Shown: one piece after another, positions 38,824 through 47,859 of the stretch
Numbering within the stretch: position 1 is the first letter of the stretch
How the letters are laid out: every line of letters starts with the position of its first letter
Assembly (NCBI RefSeq): GCF_000384075.1
Contig: NZ_KB913025.1
Location: 4,596,187 to 4,660,186, forward strand
Source of the DNA: Methylovulum miyakonense HT12
Lineage (GTDB): Bacteria; Pseudomonadota; Gammaproteobacteria; Methylococcales; Methylomonadaceae
DNA: 64,000 nucleotides
Reading direction: 5' to 3'
Notes under the pieces: generated by a model
Told to the model about the DNA's origin: nothing
Databases searched by the model: none
The model's input: only the letters and a program-made list of their open reading frames with translations
Translations under genes and position numbers: made by a program

Positions 38824-40017
38824 ATGTTTATACTTATGCATTTACTTGCTTTTCCTAATCCATCTGAGATGGCCCTCTCAATTCGAGCATCAGCCCTCGT
38901 TTTCGAAGATCCAAAATCCAAAGAGCTACTGGACAGAATCAAACGTATTGCCCCTAGTGAGTTGAATGCCCTTATCATCGGCGAAACGGGTACCGGGAAA
39001 GAACTGGTCGCCCGCCACCTTCATGAACTTAGCGCAAAACGCAACGGGCCATTTTTAGCGGTTAATTGCTGTGCCTTATCGGAAACATTGATTGAGAGTG
39101 AGTTGTTTGGCCATGAAAAAGGGGCTTTTACCGGCGCGATGACGGCCAAACAGGGTTGGTTTGAAGCTGCTTCGGGCGGCACGCTTTTTCTGGATGAAAT
39201 TGGTGATTTACCTCAGTCGATGCAAGTAAAATTATTGCGGGTGTTGCAGGAACGGGAGGTGGTGCGGGTCGGTTCCCACAAGGCAATACCTATAGATGTG
39301 CGATTGATTGCGGCAACCAACGTCAAATTGGAAGAAGCGGTCATGGCCGGTCGGTTTCGTGAGGATTTGTACTACCGCCTGAATGTAGCCGCATTGAATT
39401 TATTGCCATTGCGGCAACGTACTGGGGATGTCTTGCCCTTAGCCGAGCATTTTCTAAAAGTGTATGGCCAGCGCTTTGGTTGTCCTGAAGCCACGATTGC
39501 CCCTGCCGCAAAACAAATTCTGTTAGCGCATACTTGGCCCGGTAACATTCGTGAATTGGAAAATGTTATCCATCACGCCTTATTGGTAACGCGTGACCTT
39601 ATCATTAAGCCAACGGATTTAAATCTCTCTCAATTGCCAAGTTTTCCTAAATCGGCAGACTCTGATGCTGGAGATTTTGAGAGATTAGTTAGTGCGTTTC
39701 AGGCTTTATGCGAACAAGAGTATCCTGATTTATATGCCCGTGCCGAACAAGCTTTGTTACAAGTCGCTTATAAGCATACCTACCGAAACCAATTGGCAAC
39801 AGCCAGATTGCTTGGGCTGAGCCGACATGTGGTTCGGGCCAGATTGATCCAGCACCATATCTTGACAGCAGGGGAGCCGGAAACTGACAAATCTCATCCT
39901 GTATTACCGCAGGGTGTAAGTGGGCCCCCCATTATTGTGCGTGACTTTTTTCCAAAGGATAATGACTACAAGGAACCTTTTTTAGCCGAAGCATCGCAAG
40001 AATGCTGGGGCTTTTGA
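38824..40017 (+). CDS. sfnR: Sigma-54-dependent activator, SfnR type (no N-terminal sensor domain)
   Basis: This bacterial enhancer-binding protein drives sigma-54 promoters. The 397-residue protein goes almost straight into the AAA+ domain: Walker A IIGETGTGKELVARHLHE, the sigma-54 contact loop ELFGHEKGAFTGA, Walker B GGTLFLDEIGDLP, and RFREDLYYRLNVAALNLLPL. It ends with a Fis-like helix-turn-helix (NQLATARLLGLSRHVVRARL). SfnR of Pseudomonas, which activates sfnFG under sulfate limitation, likewise lacks a receiver domain. The ATG at 38824 is chosen; ATGs at 38836 or 38869 are possible. It is the obvious candidate to act at the three sigma-54 promoters in this island. Confidence 0.88.
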   Translation: MFILMHLLAFPNPSEMALSIRASALVFEDPKSKELLDRIKRIAPSELNALIIGETGTGKELVARHLHELSAKRNGPFLAVNCCALSETLIESELFGHEKGAFTGAMTAKQGWFEAASGGTLFLDEIGDLPQSMQVKLLRVLQEREVVRVGSHKAIPIDVRLIAATNVKLEEAVMAGRFREDLYYRLNVAALNLLPLRQRTGDVLPLAEHFLKVYGQRFGCPEATIAPAAKQILLAHTWPGNIRELENVIHHALLVTRDLIIKPTDLNLSQLPSFPKSADSDAGDFERLVSAFQALCEQEYPDLYARAEQALLQVAYKHTYRNQLATARLLGLSRHVVRARLIQHHILTAGEPETDKSHPVLPQGVSGPPIIVRDFFPKDNDYKEPFLAEASQECWGF

Positions 40018-40179
40018 TTTGCTGGTGGTACTAATAGGTCCGGAAGTAATGTTTGATCCGATCCATTGAGTTTGTTCATATGGGTAACACCGGATCTCAA
40101 CTTAGCCAAGCGCAAAGGTTTGTTCGTAAATTGTGAGTAGTGGCCTGCAACACGCATCCCGCTTACAATCATCCCGTTT

Positions 40180-40660
40180 TAACCGCTCTATTTAGTCCGA
40201 AACCGAAGGCTTCCGCCCCACGTTTCTTAGCAGCCTTCAATCCAGCTTTGGATTCGCCCAACATCAAATCCCGCTCGAATCCCGCCAGCGCCGCCAGCAT
40301 GTGGACTAGCAGCCCCCGCCGCACTTTCGGTGCCTATGGCTTCGGTCAGCGACAGGAAGGCGCCCTCCTTCCCTTACAGGCCAGCCAGCACCCCAACCAG
40401 ATAAGACAGCGACCGCCACAGCCTGTCCCAGCTTCCAGACAACAAGCGTATCCCCTGCCCGTAGCGACTCCAGGCAGCGCGTCAATCCTGGCCGCTTGCT
40501 GGCCGCACCGCTAGCCGTGTCGGGAAGATATGCCCGCACCCCGTATTTTCAGGGCGGCAAGTAACTGGACAGCTTTGCGGTGTCGTTCTGACTTTACGGC
40601 AGGAGCCTTTACTTCTGTGCCCGTTGCGGAGTATCGTATCCAAGATCGGAAGAAATTGTG
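40180..40660 (-). pseudogene. Serine recombinase (resolvase/invertase) remnant with frameshifts
   Basis: Pieces of one resolvase appear in different minus-strand frames: VQLLAALKIRGAG, then LPDTASGAASKRPGLTRCLE with SLRAGDTLVVWKL, then FLSLTEAIGTESAAG and HMLAALAGFERDLMLGESKA with GLKAAKKRGAEAFG. Intact relatives read these in one frame. At least two frameshifts and the missing N-terminal catalytic start show it is dead. It lies at the right border of the organosulfur genes. Confidence 0.8.
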
Positions 40661-40836
40661 GCGGAACCGGGGGTCGAGGTTGAATTCAACGCTTAATCGT
40701 TGGGTCGCTTGGCATTCTCTGGCTGGTTGCTGAGGCCGCAATGAAAAATAATCAGCTGGCAACGGGTTTTCGAAAGGCCGATGAAAGCTATACGATGCGT
40801 GGCCAGCAAATTGAGTCACTTTAACCGGAGAGTGTA

Positions 40837-41556
40837 ATGGGCAGCTTCTATACGATAAAAATAAAAAATGAAAGTTTTCTTAACCAGAATTTTGTTATCT
40901 TCCAACAACCCGCGGTTTATGTCGGCGGATGGCAGGTGTATGTCAATGCCGTTTTTGATGGCAGCTTAAGGCCGTTCTATTCTGATGGGGGCTTGTTAAT
41001 ATTTCAATGCCTTCAACACTGTTACGCTGGCGCCCAGGTGGCGGTGCCCTCATTGCAACCGGGACAAAGCACGGGTTATATGACAGCCGGGCAAGCGATA
41101 GATGTTACGCCGCAATCCGGTGTCTCCAATAATTCCACCAACCTCAATTTGTCGATCAATCCCTTGGGCTTGGACAGCCCCACTCATGCAGAGGGCGTTC
41201 GTGAGGGCGCTTATCGTATCGTAACGCCCTCATTCGACCCGATAAGCTCGCCAATCAACGTGGGCCTGGCCATTAAGCATCCCGCGAGTGATTCGTATAT
41301 CCTGTCCAGCTTTATCCAGGCCCAACCCTTGAGCAACATCGATTGCCAACCGATTGCGAAATTTTATATCACCACCGGCAATGACTACCAAGCGGGACAA
41401 CTGATTAACCCCGAATCGCTCGAGAAGCTTTTGGAATCTGCGGCGATTTGTGACGCAACGCAGGGTTCCGACACATTTGACGTGACCTATAACCCAGATG
41501 GTTCATGGACGGTTTTGTACGATAGGAGTGTACCTTCGGGAGGGGGCGGTTTATAG
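40837..41556 (+). CDS. Hypothetical protein of unknown family
   Basis: I do not recognise this 239-residue protein. It starts MGSFYTIKIKNESFLNQNFV with a good ribosome site (GGAGAG seven bases upstream). It is rich in Ser, Asn, Pro and Gly and has beta-strand-like alternation, no membrane helix and no clear signal peptide. The end is GSWTVLYDRSVPSGGGGL. It stands alone between a resolvase remnant and the NAD operon, so it may have arrived with mobile DNA. The long clean frame and ribosome site favour a real gene. Confidence 0.65.
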   Translation: MGSFYTIKIKNESFLNQNFVIFQQPAVYVGGWQVYVNAVFDGSLRPFYSDGGLLIFQCLQHCYAGAQVAVPSLQPGQSTGYMTAGQAIDVTPQSGVSNNSTNLNLSINPLGLDSPTHAEGVREGAYRIVTPSFDPISSPINVGLAIKHPASDSYILSSFIQAQPLSNIDCQPIAKFYITTGNDYQAGQLINPESLEKLLESAAICDATQGSDTFDVTYNPDGSWTVLYDRSVPSGGGGL

Positions 41557-41967
41557 GACGGCGAGGAGGCCAATCGACAAGCCTTTCTTCCCGTCATAAG
41601 ACCAACCGGGCTCAAGTGCCTTGGCCAGTTTATGTCGGGGCAAGACCAGGCTTGTCGGAAAGCGCGTTTATCGTAAACGCCAGTGTATGGATCCTGTAAT
41701 GGTCAGACGACTCATTGCCACGCTTCACGATTTCGACGTTCACGATGGAGTTGCCGTTGTTGAATATGTTGGGTAATTATATGGTTCTGTATATCTTCCT
41801 GTATAGGATGATAGTCAGGTATGTGTAACAAACCGGCCGATCAAATTTTTGTTGTCAGGGACAGGTATGGGTCGGTTGTTCACTTTGGAGGACGAACTGG
41901 TACTCTAGCCATGCCAGTAGTGCTCTGTCGATTTAATTCGGCAAATTTGTTCTATGAGCCGTTCTGA
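41557..41967. other. Gene-free stretch before the end of nadM
   Basis: I see no gene, tRNA or clear terminator in these 411 bases. Short frames on the plus strand (for example one ending near 41780) have no recognisable content and may be remnants. Confidence 0.4.
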
Positions 41968-43014
41968 TTAGGCATGAACAGGTAGAAAGTCGAACAAAAT
42001 GGCAAAGTGGTCCTCAAATAATTCTTCTTCCATTGCAGGAATCCTGCAAAAAGGTATCCATGCCACACTTTCTAGATCGTCGGCGGCCTGAATCGTAGGC
42101 CAAACATCATCATTGAGCGGCCATCCGCTTAAAGAGAAGTGATGAACATGGGTGATAACCCGACCTCGGCATGATCGTCGGGGGTGGGAGAAGACCTTAA
42201 CTGCGGCAAGAGATTTCCGTAGCGCGGCATCTGAAATATCGAGACTTGTTTCTTCCTTTAATTCACGTATGGCGCCGTGAAGCAAGGACTCGCGTTTTTC
42301 AAGGAATCCGCCGGGAATGGCCCACAAGCCTTTACCGGGATAATTTTTTCGCTGTCCCAGCAATACGTGGCCATTCACAGTTACCAGTGCGTCGACCGTC
42401 GTCGAAATCACGTCCCAGGGGATGCCGGTATAGACCTGGTTATCTTGCTTAATTTTGGCGTGTTCGCTCTTGAGGTTGTCATACACGGAATCCAGAGACC
42501 AAGCATTTAAGAAATGTCTAACTGGCAATGGTATCCGTTCAGCCATTTCCGCCAAAGCCTGGTTTACCGTTTCCGCCTCAAAAAACAGCTGCCTGAGATC
42601 GGTGGCGTCGATATCGAGACTGGATTCAACGTCAACCATCCGCCAAGCCGGAAAGTTATCCAGGTAGTAAGTCGTATCGTCCTTCTTGAATCCTACCAGC
42701 GCGATCCGATCGGTGCTTGAAACGTATTCCCCCACTTGACGCCTAACGTCGGCATTCCACAGGGCATCGTTATAGTAATCTCGCACCGGCAAGAACTTAA
42801 GACGAATCCGATCGGACTCAGGCAGAGTAGATAAGATCATCTCGGCCCGCTCAGTCCACTTGAAAGGATTGCGGATGTTTCTCGACTGGAAAGACGAGCC
42901 GACGATGACCAACACTTCATCGGCTATTTCAAGAGCCTGGCGGGTCAACAGCTCATGGCCCTTGTGATAGATTTGGAAGCGGCCAATCACAATCGCTTTT
43001 TGGTAGTTCGACAT
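41968..43014 (-). CDS. nadM: Bifunctional NMN adenylyltransferase / Nudix hydrolase
   Basis: The N-terminal half (about residues 1-165) is an archaeal-type NadM nucleotidyltransferase that makes NAD from NMN: VIGRFQIYHKGHELLTRQAL and the SSFQSRNIRNPFKWTERAEM segment. The C-terminal half (about 200-348) is a Nudix domain (GKGLWAIPGGFLEKRESLLH, then AIRELKEETSLDI), probably acting on ADP-ribose. The same fusion is known from cyanobacteria and other bacteria. The last Nudix box residue is Ser in place of Gly. It is the last gene of the NAD salvage operon. Confidence 0.93.
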   Translation of the reverse strand: MSNYQKAIVIGRFQIYHKGHELLTRQALEIADEVLVIVGSSFQSRNIRNPFKWTERAEMILSTLPESDRIRLKFLPVRDYYNDALWNADVRRQVGEYVSSTDRIALVGFKKDDTTYYLDNFPAWRMVDVESSLDIDATDLRQLFFEAETVNQALAEMAERIPLPVRHFLNAWSLDSVYDNLKSEHAKIKQDNQVYTGIPWDVISTTVDALVTVNGHVLLGQRKNYPGKGLWAIPGGFLEKRESLLHGAIRELKEETSLDISDAALRKSLAAVKVFSHPRRSCRGRVITHVHHFSLSGWPLNDDVWPTIQAADDLESVAWIPFCRIPAMEEELFEDHFAILFDFLPVHA

Positions 43015-43025
43015 AATGGGTTCCC

Positions 43026-44732
43026 TTAATGCCTGGCGGCGATCGGCATTTGCCGGCCCGCCCCAAATGCTCTTGGCCGTACACGAATGATGGGAGGGGC
43101 TTGCCGACGCTTGTATTCGTTCCGCGCGATCATGCCGGCAACCCGTTGATAAACCGTTTCGCCGGCCGCCGTCGACCGATAGTTGGCAACAAAGTCGCGC
43201 GCTTGCTGAAATTCCGGCTGCGGTAACTGGTCGCCCTCGATCAATATTTTTAAAACCTCGTCAAGCACCTCGTAAGGCGGAAGACTGTCGGTGTCTTTTT
43301 GGTCGGGCGCCAACTCGGCGGACGGTTCCTTACTTAAAATCGTCTCTGGAATGATCTCCCTGCCAGCGCGTTGGTTGATATGGGCGGATAAGCGGTAAAC
43401 CTCCGTTTTATAAAGGTCGCCGATAGGGCTAAGGCCGCCATTGGTATCGCCGTAGAGGGTGCAATAACCGACCGATATTTCGCTCTTGTTGCCAGTGGTC
43501 AACACCAGGGCGCCTGAATGGTTCGAGTAAGCCATCAGGATCGTGCCACGGATTCGGGCTTGGAGGTTTTCCAAGGAAAGGCCTTTCAGTTCATCGGCAA
43601 AGCTATCATGGAATTGCTGGCTAAAATCCCCGACCAAAGCCTTGATGGGATGGGTATAAAGTGTCACACCCAGCGCATCGCAGAGCAGCCGGGAATCCGA
43701 AACGGAACCCGAGCTGGAAAATTGTGACGGCATGGTGATCGCAATCACATTGCCGGCGCCCAATGCCTCAACCGCCAGCGCGATCGTTAAAGCCGAATCA
43801 ATGCCACCGGAACAGCCCACTGCGGCCGTTTTAAAACCACAGCGGCGGGCATAATCCCTAAGGCCCAACACAATGTGACGTAAAACGAATTCATCGACAG
43901 AATAGCCATCCAGTGAATTGAGAGGGAAGTGCGGTTGAGGTAGGAATGTGTGGGTATCAAAAGTGAGGGTATCAACCACGGTTTGAAACGCAGGCCATTG
44001 CTTGGCGACCAAGCCGTCGGCATTCACCGCGAACGATGCACCGTCAAAAACGGTACTATCTTGCCCACCCACCTGATTGACATACAGAATCGGCAAGGCA
44101 TGTCGGCGGGCTGCAGCGCAAATGACTTGTTGACGTTGCTCACGCTTACCGATATTGGAGGGGCTGGCATTGATGCTAACCACAAGATCAGGACGGATCA
44201 TGGCGAGCGCTTCATACGGGTTGACGGCGTAATTTTCCGCACTATCATTCCAGCCATCTTCACAAATCATCAAGCCCACATTGTAGCCTGAGACATCAAT
44301 GCCCACCGCATGTTGGGGGCCTGGCTCGAAGTGACGGCGCTCGTCGAAAATGTTGTAAGTCGGTAGCAATTGCTTGTGATATTCGGCGATGACTATGCCG
44401 TTATTGAGCGCGATCAGCGAGTTATACAGAAGCTTGCCGGGGCCATTGGATTTTCTGGGCATGCCGACAATGGCAGTGATGCCTGGAAACTGTTTTGAAA
44501 AACTCGCCAATTCCCCTAATGCCTGATAGCTTTTGCTTATAAAGGCGGATTCATTCAACAAATCGCCAGGGTAATAACCGCACAAGGACAGTTCGGGAAA
44601 AACCAGAAGCCTGGCGTGAAGGCGGCTCGCTTCCTGAAAAGCATCCATGGCCATCTTTACGTTACCGGCGAAATCCCCCACCATGGGGTTGATTTGGGCG
44701 ATGGCGATATTGAGTGGATTAGCTGTTGCCAT
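43026..44732 (-). CDS. nadE: Glutamine-dependent NAD+ synthetase
   Basis: The enzyme amidates nicotinate adenine dinucleotide to NAD. The 568-residue protein joins an N-terminal nitrilase-type glutaminase (glutamate in LLVFPELSLCGY, lysine in EYHKQLLPTYNIFDERRHFE, cysteine in GLMICEDGWND) to a C-terminal synthetase (P-loop AVGCSGGIDSALTIALAVEA, then LTTGNKSEISVGYCTLYGD and ILSKEPSAELAPDQKDTDSL). All catalytic residues are present. nadM follows after 11 bases and pncB precedes it, so it belongs to the NrtR-controlled group. Confidence 0.96.
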   Translation of the reverse strand: MATANPLNIAIAQINPMVGDFAGNVKMAMDAFQEASRLHARLLVFPELSLCGYYPGDLLNESAFISKSYQALGELASFSKQFPGITAIVGMPRKSNGPGKLLYNSLIALNNGIVIAEYHKQLLPTYNIFDERRHFEPGPQHAVGIDVSGYNVGLMICEDGWNDSAENYAVNPYEALAMIRPDLVVSINASPSNIGKREQRQQVICAAARRHALPILYVNQVGGQDSTVFDGASFAVNADGLVAKQWPAFQTVVDTLTFDTHTFLPQPHFPLNSLDGYSVDEFVLRHIVLGLRDYARRCGFKTAAVGCSGGIDSALTIALAVEALGAGNVIAITMPSQFSSSGSVSDSRLLCDALGVTLYTHPIKALVGDFSQQFHDSFADELKGLSLENLQARIRGTILMAYSNHSGALVLTTGNKSEISVGYCTLYGDTNGGLSPIGDLYKTEVYRLSAHINQRAGREIIPETILSKEPSAELAPDQKDTDSLPPYEVLDEVLKILIEGDQLPQPEFQQARDFVANYRSTAAGETVYQRVAGMIARNEYKRRQAPPIIRVRPRAFGAGRQMPIAARH

Positions 44733-44753
44733 ATTAAAATCCCTTGTTGGAAA

Positions 44754-45941
44754 TCAGGCGTAGTGATTGAAAATTTGCCGCAAATAGGCAATAAACGTTT
44801 GGTCATTGCATAGGGTTTTGCCAGGGGCGTCGGAGAGTTTGGCCACCGGGGCGCCGTTACAGCGAACTAGTTTCATGACGATATTCAAAGGTTTTTGGCC
44901 GAGGTCATTGGTTAAATTGGTGCCTATCCCAAAGCCTAGTTGAATCCTATCGGCGAAGTGCCGGTAGAGGTCAATTGCCTTGGGGATGTCCAAGCCATCC
45001 GAGAAAACCAGCCGTTTGCCGTGCGGGTCGATGCGAAAGTTTTGATAATGGGCAATGGCTTTTTCACCCCAGACGAAGGGCTCACCGGAATCATGGCGCA
45101 GGCCGTCAAATAACTTGGCGAAATACAGATCGAAGTCGCGTAAAAAGGCATCCATGCCAATGGTGTCAGTCAAGGCTATGCCCAGATCGCCGCGGAATTC
45201 CTGGGCCCAGTCTTCCAGTGCCGTGCGTTGAAACTCGCGCAACCTGACCACATGTGCTTGGTAGGATTGCAGGTATTCGTGGGCCATAGTGCCGATGGGT
45301 GTCAGGCCAAATTTCTTGGCCAGATAGACGTTAGATGTGCCTTTGAACAGGCCAGGCAGCTCCGCTTGAAAAGTTCTCACCACTTCTTCTTGCCAACTGC
45401 CCCAGGCTCTTCGGCGCAGGCCAAAATCGAAAAGCTCAAAAGGATGTGCTTTCAATGGCTCGGCTTCAAATGATTTCAGCACGGCCAGTTTCTCGTTAAG
45501 ACGCCGACGTCCCTCATCCAATAATGCCGCCTGATCAAAACGGCGGAAGTACAGTTCCGAAACGATGTACAAGCAGAAAATTTCGAAATTCATGACATGC
45601 ACTTGCGGGCCGATCGCCTGAATCCTTAGGCTATCGCCTTCGGTAAACACTTTCAGGTATTTAGCCTTAAATCTGAATAACGACAGAAATTCGATGAAGT
45701 CCGGCTTCATGTAGCGCAGGCTCGCCAAGTAGTCCAGTTCATCGTCGGCAAACTGCAGCGAACAGAGTTGGTCGAGTTGCTGTTTCATGTCGTCAAGCAA
45801 TTCGGCCAGGGGATATTCCGGTGTACTGCGGCAGACAAAGTCATACTCGGCCGTTGCCTCGGGACGCTTGTGCAACATGGTCTGCCACATGGGAAATTTG
45901 TAAAGGTCGTTTTCCAGTAGGCTTCTAACAATAGGTTCCAT
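44754..45941 (-). CDS. pncB: Nicotinate phosphoribosyltransferase
   Basis: PncB converts nicotinate and PRPP to nicotinate mononucleotide in NAD salvage. The 395-residue protein has the family start IVRSLLENDLYKFPMWQTML, FELFDFGLRRRAWGSWQEEV, KGTSNVYLAKKFGLTPIGTM with AHEYLQSYQAH, GLRHDSGEPFVWGEKAIAHY and FGIGTNLTNDLGQKPLNIVM. It is complete. The pncA-like gene ends 11 bases upstream, so the two are co-transcribed. Confidence 0.96.
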   Translation of the reverse strand: MEPIVRSLLENDLYKFPMWQTMLHKRPEATAEYDFVCRSTPEYPLAELLDDMKQQLDQLCSLQFADDELDYLASLRYMKPDFIEFLSLFRFKAKYLKVFTEGDSLRIQAIGPQVHVMNFEIFCLYIVSELYFRRFDQAALLDEGRRRLNEKLAVLKSFEAEPLKAHPFELFDFGLRRRAWGSWQEEVVRTFQAELPGLFKGTSNVYLAKKFGLTPIGTMAHEYLQSYQAHVVRLREFQRTALEDWAQEFRGDLGIALTDTIGMDAFLRDFDLYFAKLFDGLRHDSGEPFVWGEKAIAHYQNFRIDPHGKRLVFSDGLDIPKAIDLYRHFADRIQLGFGIGTNLTNDLGQKPLNIVMKLVRCNGAPVAKLSDAPGKTLCNDQTFIAYLRQIFNHYA

Positions 45942-45952
45942 GACGTTCTCCT

Positions 45953-46801
45953 TTATGAATTTTGGCTGTCGGCAATCAGTTCTGAAACGATTTCTTCGCT
46001 GCTAGCCAGACGAACGCCCTGCCATTGCAAGTCGTCTAAAAATTTAGCGGTGCTTGTTTCGAATCCAGGAACCGGGCTCATGCAGTCGGTCAGCATGATC
46101 AGCTTGTTTTTGATCTCGGGCGAACCGAAACGCAAGATGTCCTCAACCGTTTCTTTAACACAATGGCTGCTAGCCTGACCGGCAACCAAAATGTTATCCG
46201 ACTCAAGTAGCATGTTAAGAAGCGGCTGATTGAGGTCGGTCGTCGGGTCGCCGGGATAAGGTATCACTGCTTTTAAAGCAGAAAAGTTTTCCGTCCAAAT
46301 GTTTTCGCCTTTTTGAATGACGCTAACCGGCGTGAAATGCTGTGCCTCCCAATCGCGTAAGGCTATGGCCAGTTCGGCATTCAGGTTGTTGCCCGGCGAG
46401 CCGATCAAACAATGTGGTGGCCACAGCGTAAAAGGCCTACCCAGTTGTTCCAGATCTTGAAGGTACTGAAGGACATATTCCGAAGCCTCCTGGCTTGCAA
46501 GGCCCGGCGCCAATCGGTAGCGGCCGGCGAGTAAACCGGTTATCGAGACAAGCGCGAAGGGCGGCGGAATCTTACCGTTTTCATCACGCCAGCACATGTT
46601 ATGAGCAAGATCGATAGCGTGGTGGGTGTCGAGCGTAGCGATCACCTGGCTAATGCCGGTGCCGGCCAGGCGGATTAACCGGGACAATCTCAGAAAATCT
46701 TGATAAGCGCCGGGAACGGGGAGAGCTGGCTGGTAGCCGTTCGATGGGTAATCACAAAAGTCGTTTTGTGCGTCGATGATGAGGAGTTGAGTATGGGTCA
46801 T
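45953..46801 (-). CDS. Cysteine hydrolase, probable nicotinamidase of the salvage operon
   Basis: The 282-residue isochorismatase-fold protein has the triad: Asp in LLIIDAQNDFCDYPSNGYQP, Lys in SVIQKGENIWTENFSA, and Cys in VAGQASSHCVKETVEDIL. Nicotinamidase PncA deaminates nicotinamide to nicotinate, the substrate of the next gene, pncB. At 282 residues it is longer than typical PncA (about 210), so it is a variant subfamily. Its position as first gene of a pncB-nadE-nadM operon supports the nicotinamidase role. Confidence 0.85.
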   Translation of the reverse strand: MTHTQLLIIDAQNDFCDYPSNGYQPALPVPGAYQDFLRLSRLIRLAGTGISQVIATLDTHHAIDLAHNMCWRDENGKIPPPFALVSITGLLAGRYRLAPGLASQEASEYVLQYLQDLEQLGRPFTLWPPHCLIGSPGNNLNAELAIALRDWEAQHFTPVSVIQKGENIWTENFSALKAVIPYPGDPTTDLNQPLLNMLLESDNILVAGQASSHCVKETVEDILRFGSPEIKNKLIMLTDCMSPVPGFETSTAKFLDDLQWQGVRLASSEEIVSELIADSQNS

Positions 46802-46849
46802 AACCGTCGATCCTAGGTAAATAATCTAGACGGTTTTAGTGTAGTTAAA

Positions 46850-46870
46850 TTAGTTACAAATTGCAACTAA
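46850..46870. promoter_or_regulatory. Probable NrtR operator between the NAD operon and nrtR
   Basis: A 21-base near-perfect palindrome has outer arms TTAGTT and AACTAA and inner CAA / TTG, with only one mismatched pair. It lies 49 bases upstream of the pncA-like ATG in the AT-rich divergent region. NrtR sites are palindromes of about this length near its own gene. A second, weaker palindrome (TTC..TACTAAGTA..GAA) lies at about 46926-46944, nearer to nrtR. Confidence 0.65.
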
Positions 46871-46988
46871 CAAAATTTAATATACTTGAATTAATTGATA
46901 GTTTAATGCTTTAATTATTTATAATTCGTTACTAAGTAGTGAATGCCAAGGCGCGTTTCCGCCGATCGGAAGAAGGGTAAAGATCAAC

Positions 46989-47657
46989 ATGATGCAGTCC
47001 ATTATTGCAACTATCGATGTCGTATTACTGACCATTCAAGATGATCGGTTGTGTGTCGTATTGTCAAAACGAGACAAGGAGCCCTATGCGAACCTGGATG
47101 CTTTGCCGGGCGGATACATTCATGCCGAAGAAGATAGGGACAGCCTGGATGCCGCCGTGCGAATACTTCAACAGAAAACCAGCCTGATTCCGCCTTATCT
47201 GGAGCAATTGCGCACATTTGCCGGCGCCTCGCGCGATCCTCGCGGCTGGTCCATATCGGTGGTGTATTTTGCCTTGGTCAATAACGACTTGATTATATCC
47301 TCGCAACAGCCGGGACTTACAATTTGCCCCGTTGACGAACTACGCCGATTACCGTTCGATCATAATGAGATCATCGAAACTGCGGTGGATCGCATTCGTA
47401 ACAAATCGCAGTATTCATCCCTACCTTGTTATCTGGCTGGGGAAACCTTTACGCTGCCAAGATTGCAGAAGATCTATGAGGCCTGCTTGGGCGAAGGTTT
47501 GAATAAAGTCAGCTTCAGAAGGAAAATGGACGAACTTGGTGTATTAGAGGAAATACCAGGACAAACGGAATCGGGGGGAGCTCATCGCCCGGCACAAGTT
47601 TACGGACTCAAGAGCGAATTCAAAAATCAGTTGAAATTATTGGAGCGGGGGTTGTAG
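46989..47657 (+). CDS. nrtR: Nudix-related transcriptional regulator NrtR
   Basis: NrtR represses NAD biosynthesis genes and releases DNA on binding ADP-ribose. The 222-residue protein has a Nudix-like domain (ATIDVVLLTIQDDRLCVVLS, ALPGGYIHAEEDRDSLDAAV). In it the catalytic REUxEE box is lost (AAVRILQQKT), as expected for a sensor and not an enzyme. The C-terminal winged helix has GLNKVSFRRKMDELGVLEEI and HRPAQVYGLK. It is divergent from the pncA-pncB-nadE-nadM operon with a palindrome between them. Confidence 0.92.
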   Translation: MMQSIIATIDVVLLTIQDDRLCVVLSKRDKEPYANLDALPGGYIHAEEDRDSLDAAVRILQQKTSLIPPYLEQLRTFAGASRDPRGWSISVVYFALVNNDLIISSQQPGLTICPVDELRRLPFDHNEIIETAVDRIRNKSQYSSLPCYLAGETFTLPRLQKIYEACLGEGLNKVSFRRKMDELGVLEEIPGQTESGGAHRPAQVYGLKSEFKNQLKLLERGL

Positions 47658-47669
47658 GGTGTCAAACGG

Positions 47670-47760
47670 CGTTAAAAATTTTCCATTGATCGGCACTAGG
47701 GTAACCCTAAAATCTATTTCAGATTAATCCCTTAAACCGTTGACCGGAAAATTTTTAACG
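47670..47760. repeat. 15-base inverted repeat enclosing about 60 bases
   Basis: CGTTAAAAATTTTCC (47670-47684) and its exact complement (47746-47760) flank a short AT-rich stretch just after nrtR. It may be a terminator-like structure or the ends of a miniature element; the IS256 remnant starts about 100 bases further on. Confidence 0.55.
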
Positions 47761-47859
47761 TCCATTTTTGTTTTAAAAGTGGCTAATTTTGCACGCGCTA
47801 ATGCAGACATACGCTTTCTTTTTAGCTTGACGACCGTCTGTTGAAGGTAACCGACATTT

